Shown in pieces: positions 12,410-22,483 of a stretch of 64,000 nt of DNA. Position 1 is the first letter of the stretch. Each line of letters starts with the position of its first letter. The stretch is from Akanthomyces muscarius (lineage: Eukaryota > Ascomycota > Sordariomycetes > Hypocreales > Cordycipitaceae). The position numbers were made by a program, and so were the translations under genes. Under the pieces are notes generated by a model. The model was not told where the DNA came from and did not search any database. It was given only the letters and a program-made list of their open reading frames with translations. Where the stretch lies: the NCBI RefSeq assembly GCF_028009165.1, contig NC_079241.1, forward strand, positions 6,572,001-6,636,000, read 5' to 3'.

Positions 12410-13244
12410 TTATACCAGCAGAACACTATTGATGCAGCCCTCATTCTCGGGATTGTTGGTGACCTGGGCGTAGCGACCCCAGACAACCTTGCCACCAGCG
12501 GTGACGAGACCCAGTTCGCTGACATTCACCTCAATGACGGTCCCCTTGGTCAGAACACCCAGCTGCGTGTACATGGGGTTCTGGGGGTTCTTCTTGACGG
12601 AGATGATGGGAAGCTGAACGGTGACGCCCAACTCAGGATGCGTGACGTTGGCCTTCTTGTAGCGCAGACCCATGGGGCGGATGAAGCGCTCAAACTTGGG
12701 GTTGCGACGCGTGAAGTCGGGGCCGACAAAGGTGGGCTTGGTGACCATGCGCTTCCACGCACGCTGCTGGATCTTCTTGCCGGTCTTGACCACCTTGAAC
12801 ATTTCCTCCTCGCTGATGCCGCGGACCTTGGGCAGGGGCACGCTAAACTTGGCCGCCTTTTCGGCACGCTTGTTCTTGATGGCGCTGCTGAGAGCCTTTG
12901 CGTTTTGCGGGTTCGTTCGGTCCAGCAGGTAGGCGGGCATGGGCGTCGAGGGCTCCTTTTCGTCGGCCGTCTTGACGTTGCGCTCCTCGTGGGCCTTGAT
13001 CTGCTTCTTCATCTGGATCTTCTCATGGTGGCGCTTCTTCTGGTACAGCTTGGCACGGAGACCGCGCAGGTTCTGCGCGTCCTGCGAGGCCTTGTGTCCC
13101 TCACGGGCCGTCTTCTTGCGCAGACGCTCCTCGTGATCGAGACGGCGGCCGTGCAGCTTGCGCCATCTCTCCATATACTCGTTCTGAGGCTATTCGGCTG
13201 TTAGAAGATATTCGACACTTGAACTTGGCATCACAACGTACCAT
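12410..13244 (-). CDS. NSA2: Ribosome biogenesis protein Nsa2
   Basis: Two coding exons: the ATG alone at 13244-13242, then 13189-12410, with a 52-nt intron (GTACGT..CTTCTAAC..AATAG). The join gives [20 protein letters not shown], the near-invariant Nsa2 start, and 260 aa, the family length. The N-terminal half is a long basic helix ([20 protein letters not shown]); the C-terminal half is an eS8/uL-like beta domain ([33 protein letters not shown]). Nsa2 acts in late nucleolar 60S maturation at the 27S pre-rRNA cleavage stage. An alternative acceptor 8 nt upstream (CAG before CCGAATAG) would break the frame. A naive single-exon call would start at a downstream ATG and lose the first residues. 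Confidence 0.93.
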
Positions 13245-13579
13245 GTTGTCGGTGTTGCGCAAACAATATACTGGGAAACTGTTTCTTGAGCGCCTACCGC
13301 TTGAACTTTTTTGAAAACTTCAGGATGGAGAGTTGACGGCAAAAAAAAGCTGGATGCACTGTGGCGGGTTGCCCCACTTGACTCAAAGTCGGTGGCTAGG
13401 GACCGCCCAAAACTTCGCTGTGCGGCCGGAGCCCGGAGCCACGCTAATCCGCCGAGCTGCTGCTCTACGCATCAAGCTCCCAGTGTCCCTATAACTTTTT
13501 AGCTTGTGAGTATCCAAAAACGACCGCGTCACAAGTCTCGGTGCAGCGCATCGCCAAGTTGGGGCAGCACTATATCACA
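13245..13579. promoter_or_regulatory. Divergent promoter NSA2 / MRPL49
   Basis: 335 bp between two outward-facing starts, both for ribosome-related products (cytosolic 60S assembly and mitochondrial large subunit). No TATA box is evident. Shared control is possible but inferred only from the geometry. Confidence 0.5.
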
Positions 13580-14209
13580 ATGAGCCGGGCACTCCTCCGC
13601 TCCGTCCTGGAGCTTCGGGCTCCCTCGCAGCGTCTATTCGGAAAGCGCGCCGCCTCAATTGTCTCGTCTGCGCGAGCCTTCAACACCACACCCCCGATTG
13701 TCGAGCCCATTTCGACAAAGCACGCCAAAAATGCGACCAATCCGAGCGAGGGCCAGCCTCGGCCCATCGCTCTGAAGAAGAGCCATCCTTCGCCGCCCCC
13801 CAAGGCGATTGACGACTCGGTTAAAAACCTGCTCCCTTTCCTCGCCGCCCAGCCTGGTCACTACATCACGGTCCACATCCACGGCTTCCCCTACCTCGTC
13901 CAGGAGGGTGATCAAATCCGTTTACCGTTCCGCATGCCGGGTGTGCTACCCGGCGACGTTCTGCGTCTGAACCGGGCCAGTGTTCTTGGCAGCCGCGACT
14001 ACACGATGAAGGGCGCACCGCACATCAACGAAAGCGTTTTCGAGTGCCGCGCGACGGTACTAGGCACCGAATCCGAACCGTTGCGCATCAAGATCAAGAA
14101 GAAGAGGAGGACACGTCGTGCCCGCCGAGCCACGAGCAAGCATCGATATACCATCCTGAGAATATCTGACTTGACAATCAAGACTGTCGAGGACATCGAA
14201 AGTCAATGA
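13580..14209 (+). CDS. MRPL49: Mitochondrial large-subunit ribosomal protein bL21m
   Basis: Single exon, 209 aa from ATG 13580 (MSRALLRSVLELRAPSQRLF). The first ~50 residues are Arg/Ser/Ala-rich without acidic residues, a typical mitochondrial targeting presequence. The ribosomal L21 fold follows (GHYITVHIHGFPYLVQEGDQ, LPFRMPGVLPGDVLRLNRA, VLGSRDYTMKG), with a basic KIKKKRRTRRARRATSKHR tail segment as in L21 proteins. The upstream in-frame extension begins at a GTG, so the ATG at 13580 is taken. It lies head to head with NSA2. Confidence 0.92.
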   Translation: MSRALLRSVLELRAPSQRLFGKRAASIVSSARAFNTTPPIVEPISTKHAKNATNPSEGQPRPIALKKSHPSPPPKAIDDSVKNLLPFLAAQPGHYITVHIHGFPYLVQEGDQIRLPFRMPGVLPGDVLRLNRASVLGSRDYTMKGAPHINESVFECRATVLGTESEPLRIKIKKKRRTRRARRATSKHRYTILRISDLTIKTVEDIESQ

Positions 14210-14254
14210 GCGAGAAGCGAGGAGCGAGAAGCAAGGAGCGAGAAGCAAGAAGCG
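14208..14254. repeat. 14-bp tandem repeat starting inside the MRPL49 stop codon
   Basis: Three full units (14208-14221, 14222-14235, 14236-14249) of gagcgagaagc(g/a)ag and a partial fourth. Units 2 and 3 are identical and unit 1 differs by one base. The first unit overlaps the TGA stop (14207-14209). Confidence 0.9.
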
Positions 14255-14636
14255 TGTTCGATAATCCGGTAGCCACCGGTTGTACCATATTTATCAGGGT
14301 TACAAGTCCAATGTATAACAACTTCAAAGTATGCAACGAAAAGACCGCTTGCCATTCTATCTGTGTGACTTGTAGAGACTAGAAACAGTGTATTTATCAT
14401 TTGTGTAGAAATCATCGCCAACAGCAATGGTATAATATAAACGATCGCGGTTGAAAGTAAGAAAGCGCCCAACTCCAAGCTGAACTAAACCGCCGAGCTA
14501 TACACACGCGGGAAAACAGAAAATAGTATAAACTCCCGCCGCGATGAAGCGGAACCCACTATCATGAAAAACACCATCCAAGAATAATTATAATGTCGAA
14601 TCGTTCAATCTTAAGATTGTAGTTGCTGGTATCGTG
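14255..14636. other. Convergent 3' region MRPL49 / MPS1
   Basis: About 380 bp, AT-rich, between two gene ends. Nothing else seen. Confidence 0.5.
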
Positions 14637-17177
14637 TTACATTTTCCCAACCATTGCTTTGCGTATGCTGGCCCAGTATGCCTGCGGCCAGACATTTGAC
14701 GCTTCCGCTTCCGTTGGCATGCGCTCGCGGCAGCGAGTGGCAACACTCTGAATGATGCGGCCAAGAAGCTCCTCATCGATGGGGAGGGCCTTGTCACTTA
14801 TTTCGGCGGGGTAAAGGAAGGGGTCAGAGTAGTGAAGAAGTTCTTCGCAAGTAGGGCGCATGTGCTGATCGCGGATGAGGCATCGTCTCATGGTTCGGAT
14901 CAGGGAAGGCGGCACGAGGAAGCCGCCTGTGGCACGGGTAGGGAACTCGATGGTGTGATCCCAGTTGATGATGGCTTGACAACGAGCCATCTGGTTGACA
15001 ATGTGGCCAAAAGGCGGCACACCATAGACCATCTGGTAGAGAATGCATCCAAGTGACCAAATATCGCTAGGCTTGCCAAGCTTCATCAGCTTGGGGCGGC
15101 CAGGGACACGTGGTCCGCGGGCACTGTTGGAATCCATGAGTGACTCGGGCGACATGTAGTTGGGTGTGCCAATCTGTGTCTCGCGGTGGACGTTGACGGT
15201 CTCATCGGTCTGAATAGCATTGGCGATGCCAAAGTCGATAAGCTTCAAGCGGCCCTGCACGAGAACAAAGTTGGCAGGTTTTAGGTCCGAGTGAACAATG
15301 GCGTGGTTGTGAACAGACTGTACACATTCCAGCATCTCTTTCCAGTAGAAGCGAATGAAGACGGGGTCAAGCCTGGCGGACTCGGCAGACTGATGATTCT
15401 GCAAGACCTTGTCCAGAGCTCTCTCGCCCATTTCCATGACCAAACTCAGCATTTGCTTTTCCTGGTTCATCTCCGAATCAAACAAATTAACGACGCGATC
15501 GACGCCGGTAAGCTTTTTAAGCAAGTCAATCTCGCCTAGATAGCCATTGATGGTCGACTCGTCCGCGTTCTCAAGTGAGACCCGCTTCAGGGCCATCATA
15601 GTGCCATTCTCGGCCATGACCCGGTAGACCTTTCCACTTCCACCGCGGCCAAGACATTCGAGGCGGGTATATACTTTGTTATTAACCTTGAGAATGTTTC
15701 GGCGCTGCTTTGTCTGGGTGGTCACCGCGGCGCCAGCAGTAGAGGTAGCGGCCTCCAGGACAGACATCTTGGGTGGCGGTGCCGGTGCAGCTCGATGTGG
15801 TGTGGTGTTGCGAGCGATGGCTGTAAGGGGTTTGCGCTCAGGGGATGCGGCCTTGTCAATGGCGATATCGATTCGAGGAGGCGCCATAGGTGGCTTGTCA
15901 GCTCCAATGGAAGACTTGCCCCATTTCTGGTGGAAAGGGATCTCATTTTCCTTGTCGTTGGTAGCGGGCATCTGGAGACGGCCAACGGAGACAAGGTGGC
16001 CAATATCTCCTATGCGGGAGGGCTCGGGGTTACGGGCACCACGATGCTCTTGGGGTTGGGGAGACGCCTTGGCGGAATCTGCGCGAATCTCTACCTTGGA
16101 ACCATTCCGGCGGTGGGTGGCGCGAACAGCGCTTCCACTGACAGGACTACCAGAGTTGAAGTCGGGATAGTACGGGGCTTGTCCAGCTTCCTCCTGAGCC
16201 TGACCCTCAGGTTCTTGTGAGCCCATTTCGCCGTATCCTCCCTCCTCTTCGCTTTGCCGACGACGACCGCGGCGAGCAGGGCCACTCAGAAAGCTGCCAG
16301 ATAGCTTGCCGACACGCTTGACTCGCATCGAGCTCTGCAGGTTTGGATTGTCCTCTCTGCTTCTCGTTGATGGGTAGCGGGACACACTGGTGCTGCCAAT
16401 GGCTGCATTGCGGGCAGCTGTGTCAGGGGCCTCGATATGCTCAGCTTCCATCTCCACGGCAGAACGGTCCATGGCTGACCGATCCAGGTTTGACCGACCC
16501 GACAAAGGCCCAGATGATCCGAGGCGGCTGCGGTTGCCTGACGAACCAGCGGCAATTCGGACAACTCGCCCCTGAGCAGGAGTATTGACACCGGCCTCAG
16601 CTTGTTGCTCCTCTTGTATTCCGTCGGCACTGTCCTGGCGAGAGCCTGGCCCGGGTCTAGCGGCTGTTTGCGGCTGGGAGCCAGATGTAGATCGACGCGT
16701 CGACGTAGAGCTGCCCATTTGGTTGAGGCTTTGCGGAGTGTTGCTCAGGCGTACCACTCTTTTCCTCGCCGGGCTTGGCTCGCGAGGGGGACTCGAAGTC
16801 CTGGAGGCATCGTGCACTTGAGAGCTGCTAGCTCTGGTACTTCGTCGAGTAGCAGCAGCAGGACCAGATGCTGCGGCGCTTGCTTGGCGGCGAGTTCGGG
16901 GCGGTGACGAGGGTGCCCGAGCATCCGGGGCTACCTCTTGTTCACCACCATCGTTGAGAAGTGCTTTGGTGAGAGCACTTAGCTTCATAGGCACAGGGAT
17001 CTCGTCCTCGGAGCTATCATCCTCGTACTGGGTCGATTGGGGCTTGGACTGGGTCGCCAGAGCAGCTTGGGCCTCGCTCCGTGTTGCGGTAGTCCTCGAT
17101 GGAGGTCGTCGGAGCTGCCGTTGGGAGGTTCTTCGGAGTGGCACGGCGGCCATTGGGGTTGGGGATGCAGTCGCCAT
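14637..17177 (-). CDS. MPS1: Spindle checkpoint kinase Mps1/TTK
   Basis: Single exon, 846 aa from ATG 17177 (MATASPTPMAAVPLRRTSQR); the frame upstream begins at a TTG, so this ATG is used. The N-terminal ~500 residues are low in structure, rich in Ser/Arg/Pro and contain many phospho-type sites. The kinase domain occupies about residues 500-800: glycine loop LGRGGSGKVYRV, ALKRV with the ATP-binding lysine, a catalytic loop H629-S630-D631 followed by LKPANF (HSD instead of HRD, which is typical of Mps1), D648-F-G and GTPNYMSPESL activation segment. Mps1 is a dual-specificity kinase for spindle checkpoint signalling at kinetochores and, in yeast, spindle pole duplication. Confidence 0.95.
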   Translation of the reverse strand: MATASPTPMAAVPLRRTSQRQLRRPPSRTTATRSEAQAALATQSKPQSTQYEDDSSEDEIPVPMKLSALTKALLNDGGEQEVAPDARAPSSPPRTRRQASAAASGPAAATRRSTRASSSQVHDASRTSSPPREPSPARKRVVRLSNTPQSLNQMGSSTSTRRSTSGSQPQTAARPGPGSRQDSADGIQEEQQAEAGVNTPAQGRVVRIAAGSSGNRSRLGSSGPLSGRSNLDRSAMDRSAVEMEAEHIEAPDTAARNAAIGSTSVSRYPSTRSREDNPNLQSSMRVKRVGKLSGSFLSGPARRGRRRQSEEEGGYGEMGSQEPEGQAQEEAGQAPYYPDFNSGSPVSGSAVRATHRRNGSKVEIRADSAKASPQPQEHRGARNPEPSRIGDIGHLVSVGRLQMPATNDKENEIPFHQKWGKSSIGADKPPMAPPRIDIAIDKAASPERKPLTAIARNTTPHRAAPAPPPKMSVLEAATSTAGAAVTTQTKQRRNILKVNNKVYTRLECLGRGGSGKVYRVMAENGTMMALKRVSLENADESTINGYLGEIDLLKKLTGVDRVVNLFDSEMNQEKQMLSLVMEMGERALDKVLQNHQSAESARLDPVFIRFYWKEMLECVQSVHNHAIVHSDLKPANFVLVQGRLKLIDFGIANAIQTDETVNVHRETQIGTPNYMSPESLMDSNSARGPRVPGRPKLMKLGKPSDIWSLGCILYQMVYGVPPFGHIVNQMARCQAIINWDHTIEFPTRATGGFLVPPSLIRTMRRCLIRDQHMRPTCEELLHYSDPFLYPAEISDKALPIDEELLGRIIQSVATRCRERMPTEAEASNVWPQAYWASIRKAMVGKM

Positions 17178-17853
17178 GGAAAAGCAAAGATTGGTGTTGG
17201 TGTTGTAGCAATGGCGGAGCTCCAAGAACGCGTTCCGTCCGGTGTTGTTGGCGTTTTCCCCCGATCGTTGTTGCTAAGCAATTAGCAAATAATTAAATTC
17301 GGAGCCAATATTCACGCGCTGGGCTACTGCATAATCAAGGCTGCAGCACTGATTTTATTCCACGGGCCGGCGCGTCTGTATGTTATCGAGAATGCGAAGG
17401 ATGGGAGGAGCGGCTGGTATTTTGGCGTTGTTGCTCGACAGCCAATAAGCGTCGCTCCGGTTGCCCCGAGCAACGCCGGTACCTGCCAGGTCGCAGATAC
17501 CACGGCTTGAGGCTACGAGTTATCACAATAAATTAAGAAAAACTGCGAGCTCTGTGGCTACATATAAGATGGGTTTTATTTCTTATTGTACTGACACTTT
17601 TTTCCTTGCGCTATCTGGACGCGGCATTCGCGCTCGGCGTCGTACGTGCAGTACCCAAGTGTCTACTTCGCGGAACCCACCTGCTATCGCGAAGTACCCT
17701 GCACGTACATTCGGCTTGACATTTTTGTTTTTCACTCAGGGGCGGATGCTTCAGTCATGCCGATAGCCTAGTTGAGGTAGTGTATAGGTTTCATTACGTA
17801 TATTACGAGTGTTTGTTATGTCCTTGTTGCCCTGTTGCTCTTATTGTTCTTAT
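17178..17853. other. Intergenic: MPS1 promoter and regulator 3' flank
   Basis: About 680 bp. No supported gene. This is the boundary between housekeeping genes and the accessory cluster. Confidence 0.5.
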
Positions 17854-20201
17854 TTAATGGCAATTTGAGCCCGCCGGAACTGCACCCTTCCCAGTTGTGT
17901 GGTCCATCTTCTTCCAAAATACAGCGTCCACCTTGACAACGGCAAATCGCAGTAAAGGCCATGATCCTACTCTTGCTCGCAGCACGTTGCGCCATGTTGC
18001 AAATAATTCTTTATCGCTAGATAAAAGCTGTGGCGACTGTTTCTGAAAGCAGAGCATATAGCAAAACAAGCCTGGGTAGCAAAAGCAGTGTCGAGTATAT
18101 GCCGGCCAGAACGCCGATATGTATTTGAGGTCTAGGTTTCGCACCACAGAAATCAGGGCTCTCATAAAATCGCGGGACTCCTGGAGTACGTCATGGGCGA
18201 CAGCGTCGTTCAAAAAGTTCTGGCGCACGATAGGACGTAAGAGCGCTCTGAATAGCAACACATGTGCTGTAAAGTAGGCAATGTGAAGAGATGCGCGGCT
18301 GTCGGGGATTTCATCAGCTGTGTCGGGCACCTGGTCCAGGCGGAGGGACGGAGGCAGAGCCTCCAGCCAAAGATGAAGGGAGCGCTGTAACGGCCTTGCT
18401 CGATCAACAATGTCTTTCAGATTTTGAACGCGCGATACTGCTCGAAGAGTGCTACAAATATTAGCTGGACTATAGAAAGTTTGGTGCGACTCGGTGCGAC
18501 TCACAAGAAATTGCGGCATATTTCGCTAACAATATTTGTGAGCGAGCAGAAATTAATAAAGTACTCTGCCGCATTGTAGTCGTTTTCAGCGCCGGAAAAG
18601 TCCCCAGGCGAGATAGGTGCAACATTGCAGTCGTCGTCGCGCAGCATTGTCGATCGACCATGTGTGACTGCGCGCCAGCTGTGCTCAACAACGACAGTCC
18701 ACCAGAGTCGTCGGCGCAGCCATATCTCGTCTTCGGGGATTTTCCATCGATTTGGTTCAATGTGAAGGCCTAGAGACTGCGCGATGGCGAGCACAGAACA
18801 CGCCAATGACCAAGCAAAAGGCGTCTCGACGGCGACTGGATCAAAGGTAGTGGTATTCAGCAATAGCAGGCTCATCTGGACCGTGGAAAGGCTCGGAAAG
18901 TGCAATTCCTTTTGCAAGCAAGAGTAAGAAATCTGCCATAGCTTGGTTGAATCTGGCTTTGAGTAGGCGCTGTCGAGACAGAGCTGCTCGTCCCAGGAAG
19001 TAAACGGCATTGCAAGAGCAAACATGCCGGCCAGGACACCAGGTGAAGTAGAATTGATAAATTTTTCTTCGTCCTGAAGTTTCGTCCTTGACACAATAGG
19101 GAGATTCTGGAATATGAAGCGATGGTAGCTGTGCGCGTTAGCATACTGTCATAATACTAACTATAACGAGAAATACGTAGAAAGAAATAGGGGGAAAAAC
19201 GAAAATGAAAGAAATGAAAGAAAAAAAATCAAAGTGAAAATGGGAGAAGAAGGAAAATGATAAAAGGATAAAAGAAATTGGATCACAATCGTTGCAATCG
19301 TTGCAGCTGTAGCTGAGGAAGCTGATGCAGCGATTACAGCCACTGCAAATCATCAAGAACAGACAACTTACAGTCGAAGCAGTGCCACACCCATTTCAAC
19401 ACTGACAAGGTCATGCAGTAAATCTCGTTCATTCTTGAGCGCAAGACAGCCTGCCATCGTTTCTTGACTTTGTAATGCTGCTTGCGGTCTCGACTGTAGG
19501 AAATGAATCGGCGCGTGACCGGCAGACAGGCCTAGAAGCGATGGCCGACGATACGTGACCATGAAAAAGTCCAGCTCATCAGCTGCATTGTACGGATAGT
19601 GTTCGAGCAAAAAGGGGTCGGATTCGTTGGAATAGCCAATAAATGATGTCGAGCGATCCTGCCTGTTGAGTGACGCCTGAATTTCGGGACGTGAGATAGC
19701 CTCGTTTCCAATACTGGGATCAACAGCGTCTGCAGCCCCTAGCACGGAAGGATCGTCGTATGGAAGAGACCAAAAGCCGGGAATATCTTGCATGAAGGCT
19801 TCATTCTGGCCAAGATGCTCCAACTCTGAAGACCACTGGATTGACATGCCGTCTCCAATTGGCTGATTAAAATTAGGCGAAAGGCCTGCGGAAGCTTCAA
19901 TCAAGGCATTGTCTGCCGATGGAGTAGTTTGTCTTTGATCCGCAGCACTATCCATTGCGTCGGCAGAGTGGCTACTCGGGCTAGAGCGCGTCGGCCTGCT
20001 TCTAGTCCCAGCAAGGAATGTACACTGTCTTCCTGTGCGATCGCACAACTGACATGGTCTTGTTGGATCTGGTATGTTGCACAGAGCCTTGCGCACCCGG
20101 CAGAGGTCGCAGGGCCGTTGCGCCTTGGAACGGTAGCGCCTACTGCCTGCGGCCGTATGGCCGATCCGTGTCAGGGACGGTGATGTTTCCGGGGGCGTCA
20201 T
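17854..20201 (-). CDS. Zn2Cys6 transcription factor with fungal-specific regulatory domain
   Basis: Three exons, 20201-19372, 19128-18505 and 18451-17854, joining in frame to 683 aa. The binuclear zinc cluster is complete at C31, C34, C41, C50, C53 and C60 (C-x2-C-x6-C-x8-C-x2-C-x6-C), after a basic RRYRSKAQRP lead. The middle homology (fungal_trans) region lies around residues 350-450, seen in the SLGLHIEPNRW and EIWLRRRLWWTVV motifs. The first intron is 243 nt, far longer than others here, and is filled by an A/G-rich tract on the + strand. A 13-residue upstream ORF (20264-20223) precedes the start. It is next to a Dal5-type permease and an M20 amidohydrolase, so it is the probable pathway-specific activator, an inference from position. 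Confidence 0.88.
19145..19275. repeat. A/G-rich tract in intron 1 of the Zn2Cys6 gene (possible fifth repeat copy)
   Basis: The + strand reads tactaactataacgagaaata and then a long run of purines (gaaatgaaagaaaaaaaa). The order resembles the head and tail of the dispersed repeat found at 20386, 26874, 37663 and 46551, but the head is poorly conserved here. Confidence 0.4.
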
Positions 20202-20505
20202 TGATGATGATGTCAGCAAGATTCACTGGTTCCCAATATTGATGCTACTTTCATTTTCCGCCATTTCGGAACAAACGTGACTGGCTGAAAGTGGCTGTCC
20301 GGGGTCGGCGCCGGCGAGCCCCGCGTGTAGCAACCGGCTGAGAGGGCGCCGGGCCAGCTAACTAATCACGGCGGCGCCAACAAAAGACGGCGGTCGCTCG
20401 GCTGTTAATTTATAAAATAAAATAAAATAGAATAACGGAAAATGAAGAGAATAAGGAAAACAAGAAGAATACCGTGAAACAGATAACATTTAGATACTCC
20501 ACTAG
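20202..20505. promoter_or_regulatory. Promoter of the Zn2Cys6 gene, with a repeat copy
   Basis: About 300 bp between the permease stop and the regulator start. It includes the 13-codon uORF (20264-20223, ATGGCGGAA..TGA, minus strand) and repeat copy A (from 20386). Confidence 0.5.
20386..20475 (+). repeat. Dispersed repeat, copy A (GACGCCG head plus A/G-rich tail)
   Basis: gacggcggtcgctcggctg then ttaatttataaaa and an A/G-rich tail (aataaaatagaataacgg, then gaagagaataaggaaaac). Head and order match copies B, C and D. Confidence 0.6.
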
Positions 20506-22165
20506 CTACATTACATATTCAAAGTCCAGGCTCTGGTCTCCTTCTTTACCGTTGCTATCTACGCCCTGGCTAATTAGCTTCTCCTTCTGTCCGGTCCTGT
20601 ATCGCAGCAGCATGTAGATAAGAGCCACGCAGACTAGTGCCAGCGACTCAAAGCCAAGCGATACTGAATTTCCCACAATATAGCGAGGTGCATCTCCGAT
20701 AGGATAAATTTGAGAGGCAGCCAAGCCCGCTGCGTTGCCAATCGAGACAACCATGGCAATGGCAACCGATCGCTTATAATCAGGGTGAATATTATTTGAC
20801 ACCCAACTGCTCTCTGTTAGCAAATGTAGCTCAATATGCTGAGGCGTCTACTTACGTTAGAAGCACAGTATTGAACGAATAAACGCCCGCGCCGACGATA
20901 AACATGCCAAAATAACCAACCGATTTATTGCTTGAACCGACACCAATTGCATAGCCTACCATGACCAGAATCGGCGAGTGAATCAAACATATGGCGCGAC
21001 GACCAATGCGATCAGAGACAAAGGTAGTTGCACCAGTACCTATAGATGCCAAAACATAGACGGGTATGCTGAGGTAATTTGCCTGCAGCGAAGTGTATCT
21101 GAGCGATTAAAGGGTTGGTTAGCATTGAGTCGCGCCGTCTTGGAAAGTTTACCTTAACATACTGCATGCCCTTAAGGAGTGTGGGCAAAAAGGTGCTAAA
21201 GCCAAACATGGCTATAGACGAGCAAAACAGCGCAATTGACGCCAACCACACCAGTGGATCGGATACGGCCAATCCCACTTGTCTCCAAGAGAATTTATCC
21301 GCCGATTCGTATGGGTGGTCTCGGAGCTTCAAAAGATTCATGGTGTTTCTTTCAGCTGCATTCAAGAACCAGGCTGTCTCGGGCGCTCCTGGGAGGCTAA
21401 CCCAGCAGATGACTCCAATGACGAACGAAACGGCGCCTTCAATGATGAAAAGCCATCTCCAAGCTGCGAGGCCATGTTGCTCGCCCATGGACTGAATACC
21501 GTATGCGATTAGCCCACCAAGGGCCCCGGAGAGCGCAATAGAGATATACAGGACTGCAATGCGCTTTCCTTGCGAGGCTGCGGGGTAGATTCCAGAGATG
21601 ACAAAGGTCAATGCTGGAAACAGGCCGGCCTCGAAAGCGCCCAGAAGCACACGGCACGCAATGACTTCGCCGTAGCTGTGCACGAAGCCGGTGCCCAGTG
21701 TGATGGCGCTCCAGCAGACGATGGCGACCGCCAGCACCCGGCCAGGCCCGAAGCGCCGCACAGCCATGACCCAAGGTGTTTCGAAAATGATGTAGGGGAT
21801 ATAGAAGAACATGGATATGTTGTTGAAGTCTGTGCCCGACATGCCGGTGCTCTCTTCAAACCCAAAAACTCGTGCATTTCCTGCAAAGTCAGTAGGGAAC
21901 ATAATAGAGGTAGTGGAAAATGCAAAAGCGAAGAATCCAGTCGTAGGGAAGGAGATGAAATGTGAGCAGGGCCAAAAATGGTTCGCGTACCGATATTGGT
22001 TCTGTCCAAGTATGCAAAGAGCACAAGAATCGCCATTTGCGGCATCACAAACCAGTCAAACTTGGAGAGCACCCGCCTCTCTGACTCCTTGTCAATCTGG
22101 GCAGACACGCCCATTGCGGTCGAGGCATTGTCGCCCGAGTCAAAGTCCTTTTCAGAGTTTGTCAT
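20506..22165 (-). CDS. MFS anion:cation symporter (Dal5 / allantoate-permease type)
   Basis: Four exons, 22165-21991, 21880-21163, 21098-20856 and 20809-20506, closing to 479 aa. The N terminus (MTNSEKDFDSGDNAST) leads to LSKFDWFVMPQMAILVLFAY and LDRTNIGNARVFGFEE, the signature of the anion:cation symporter family; later AWRWLFIIEGAVSFVIG and the SWVSNNIHPDYKRSVAIA segment (TM8-9 region) are also typical, and about 12 membrane spans are expected. Donor GTATGT at 21162 and acceptor at 20810 were chosen because nearby alternatives shift the frame. Members carry allantoate, ureidosuccinate, nicotinate or pantothenate into the cell. Adjacent to an N-carbamoyl amidohydrolase, a ureido substrate is the best guess. 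Confidence 0.88.
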
Positions 22166-22483
22166 GGTTTCAAGGTAAAGCGTGCCTTGCCTTGGGGCCG
22201 CATTTCCCCACGGTTTGGTCAAACTATTTATGCACCGTCGTGCGATCGCCCGACCCCACGTTATGGATGCCGTCGGCAGATAATCTCCAAGGCGTGCTGC
22301 CAACTGCCAATCAACGTGTAAGTGTCCGCCGTCGGCCGTGGTCTTGGCCGTTGACCCACCCCCACACTTGGCCGTCGGCCGGTCACAAAGCCGCACTCGG
22401 AACTATTTAATCCTCTCTATCTTCGGTGGGAAAGTCGCCATTGATAAGCTTGGATACGTTCATTTTGCAAATCGGATTCAATC
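22166..22483. promoter_or_regulatory. Shared bidirectional promoter, permease / amidohydrolase
   Basis: 318 bp between two divergent start codons. It carries three copies of the odd palindrome CCG-T-CGG at 22270-22276, 22329-22335 and 22372-22378; the third sits in GGCCGTCGGCC, with 5-base arms. CCG/CGG triplets are the usual half-sites of Zn2Cys6 dimers, and such a gene is next door. Two HGATAR motifs (AGATAA 22278-22283, TGATAA 22442-22447) fit AreA/NIT2-type nitrogen control. Binding is inferred. Confidence 0.65.
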
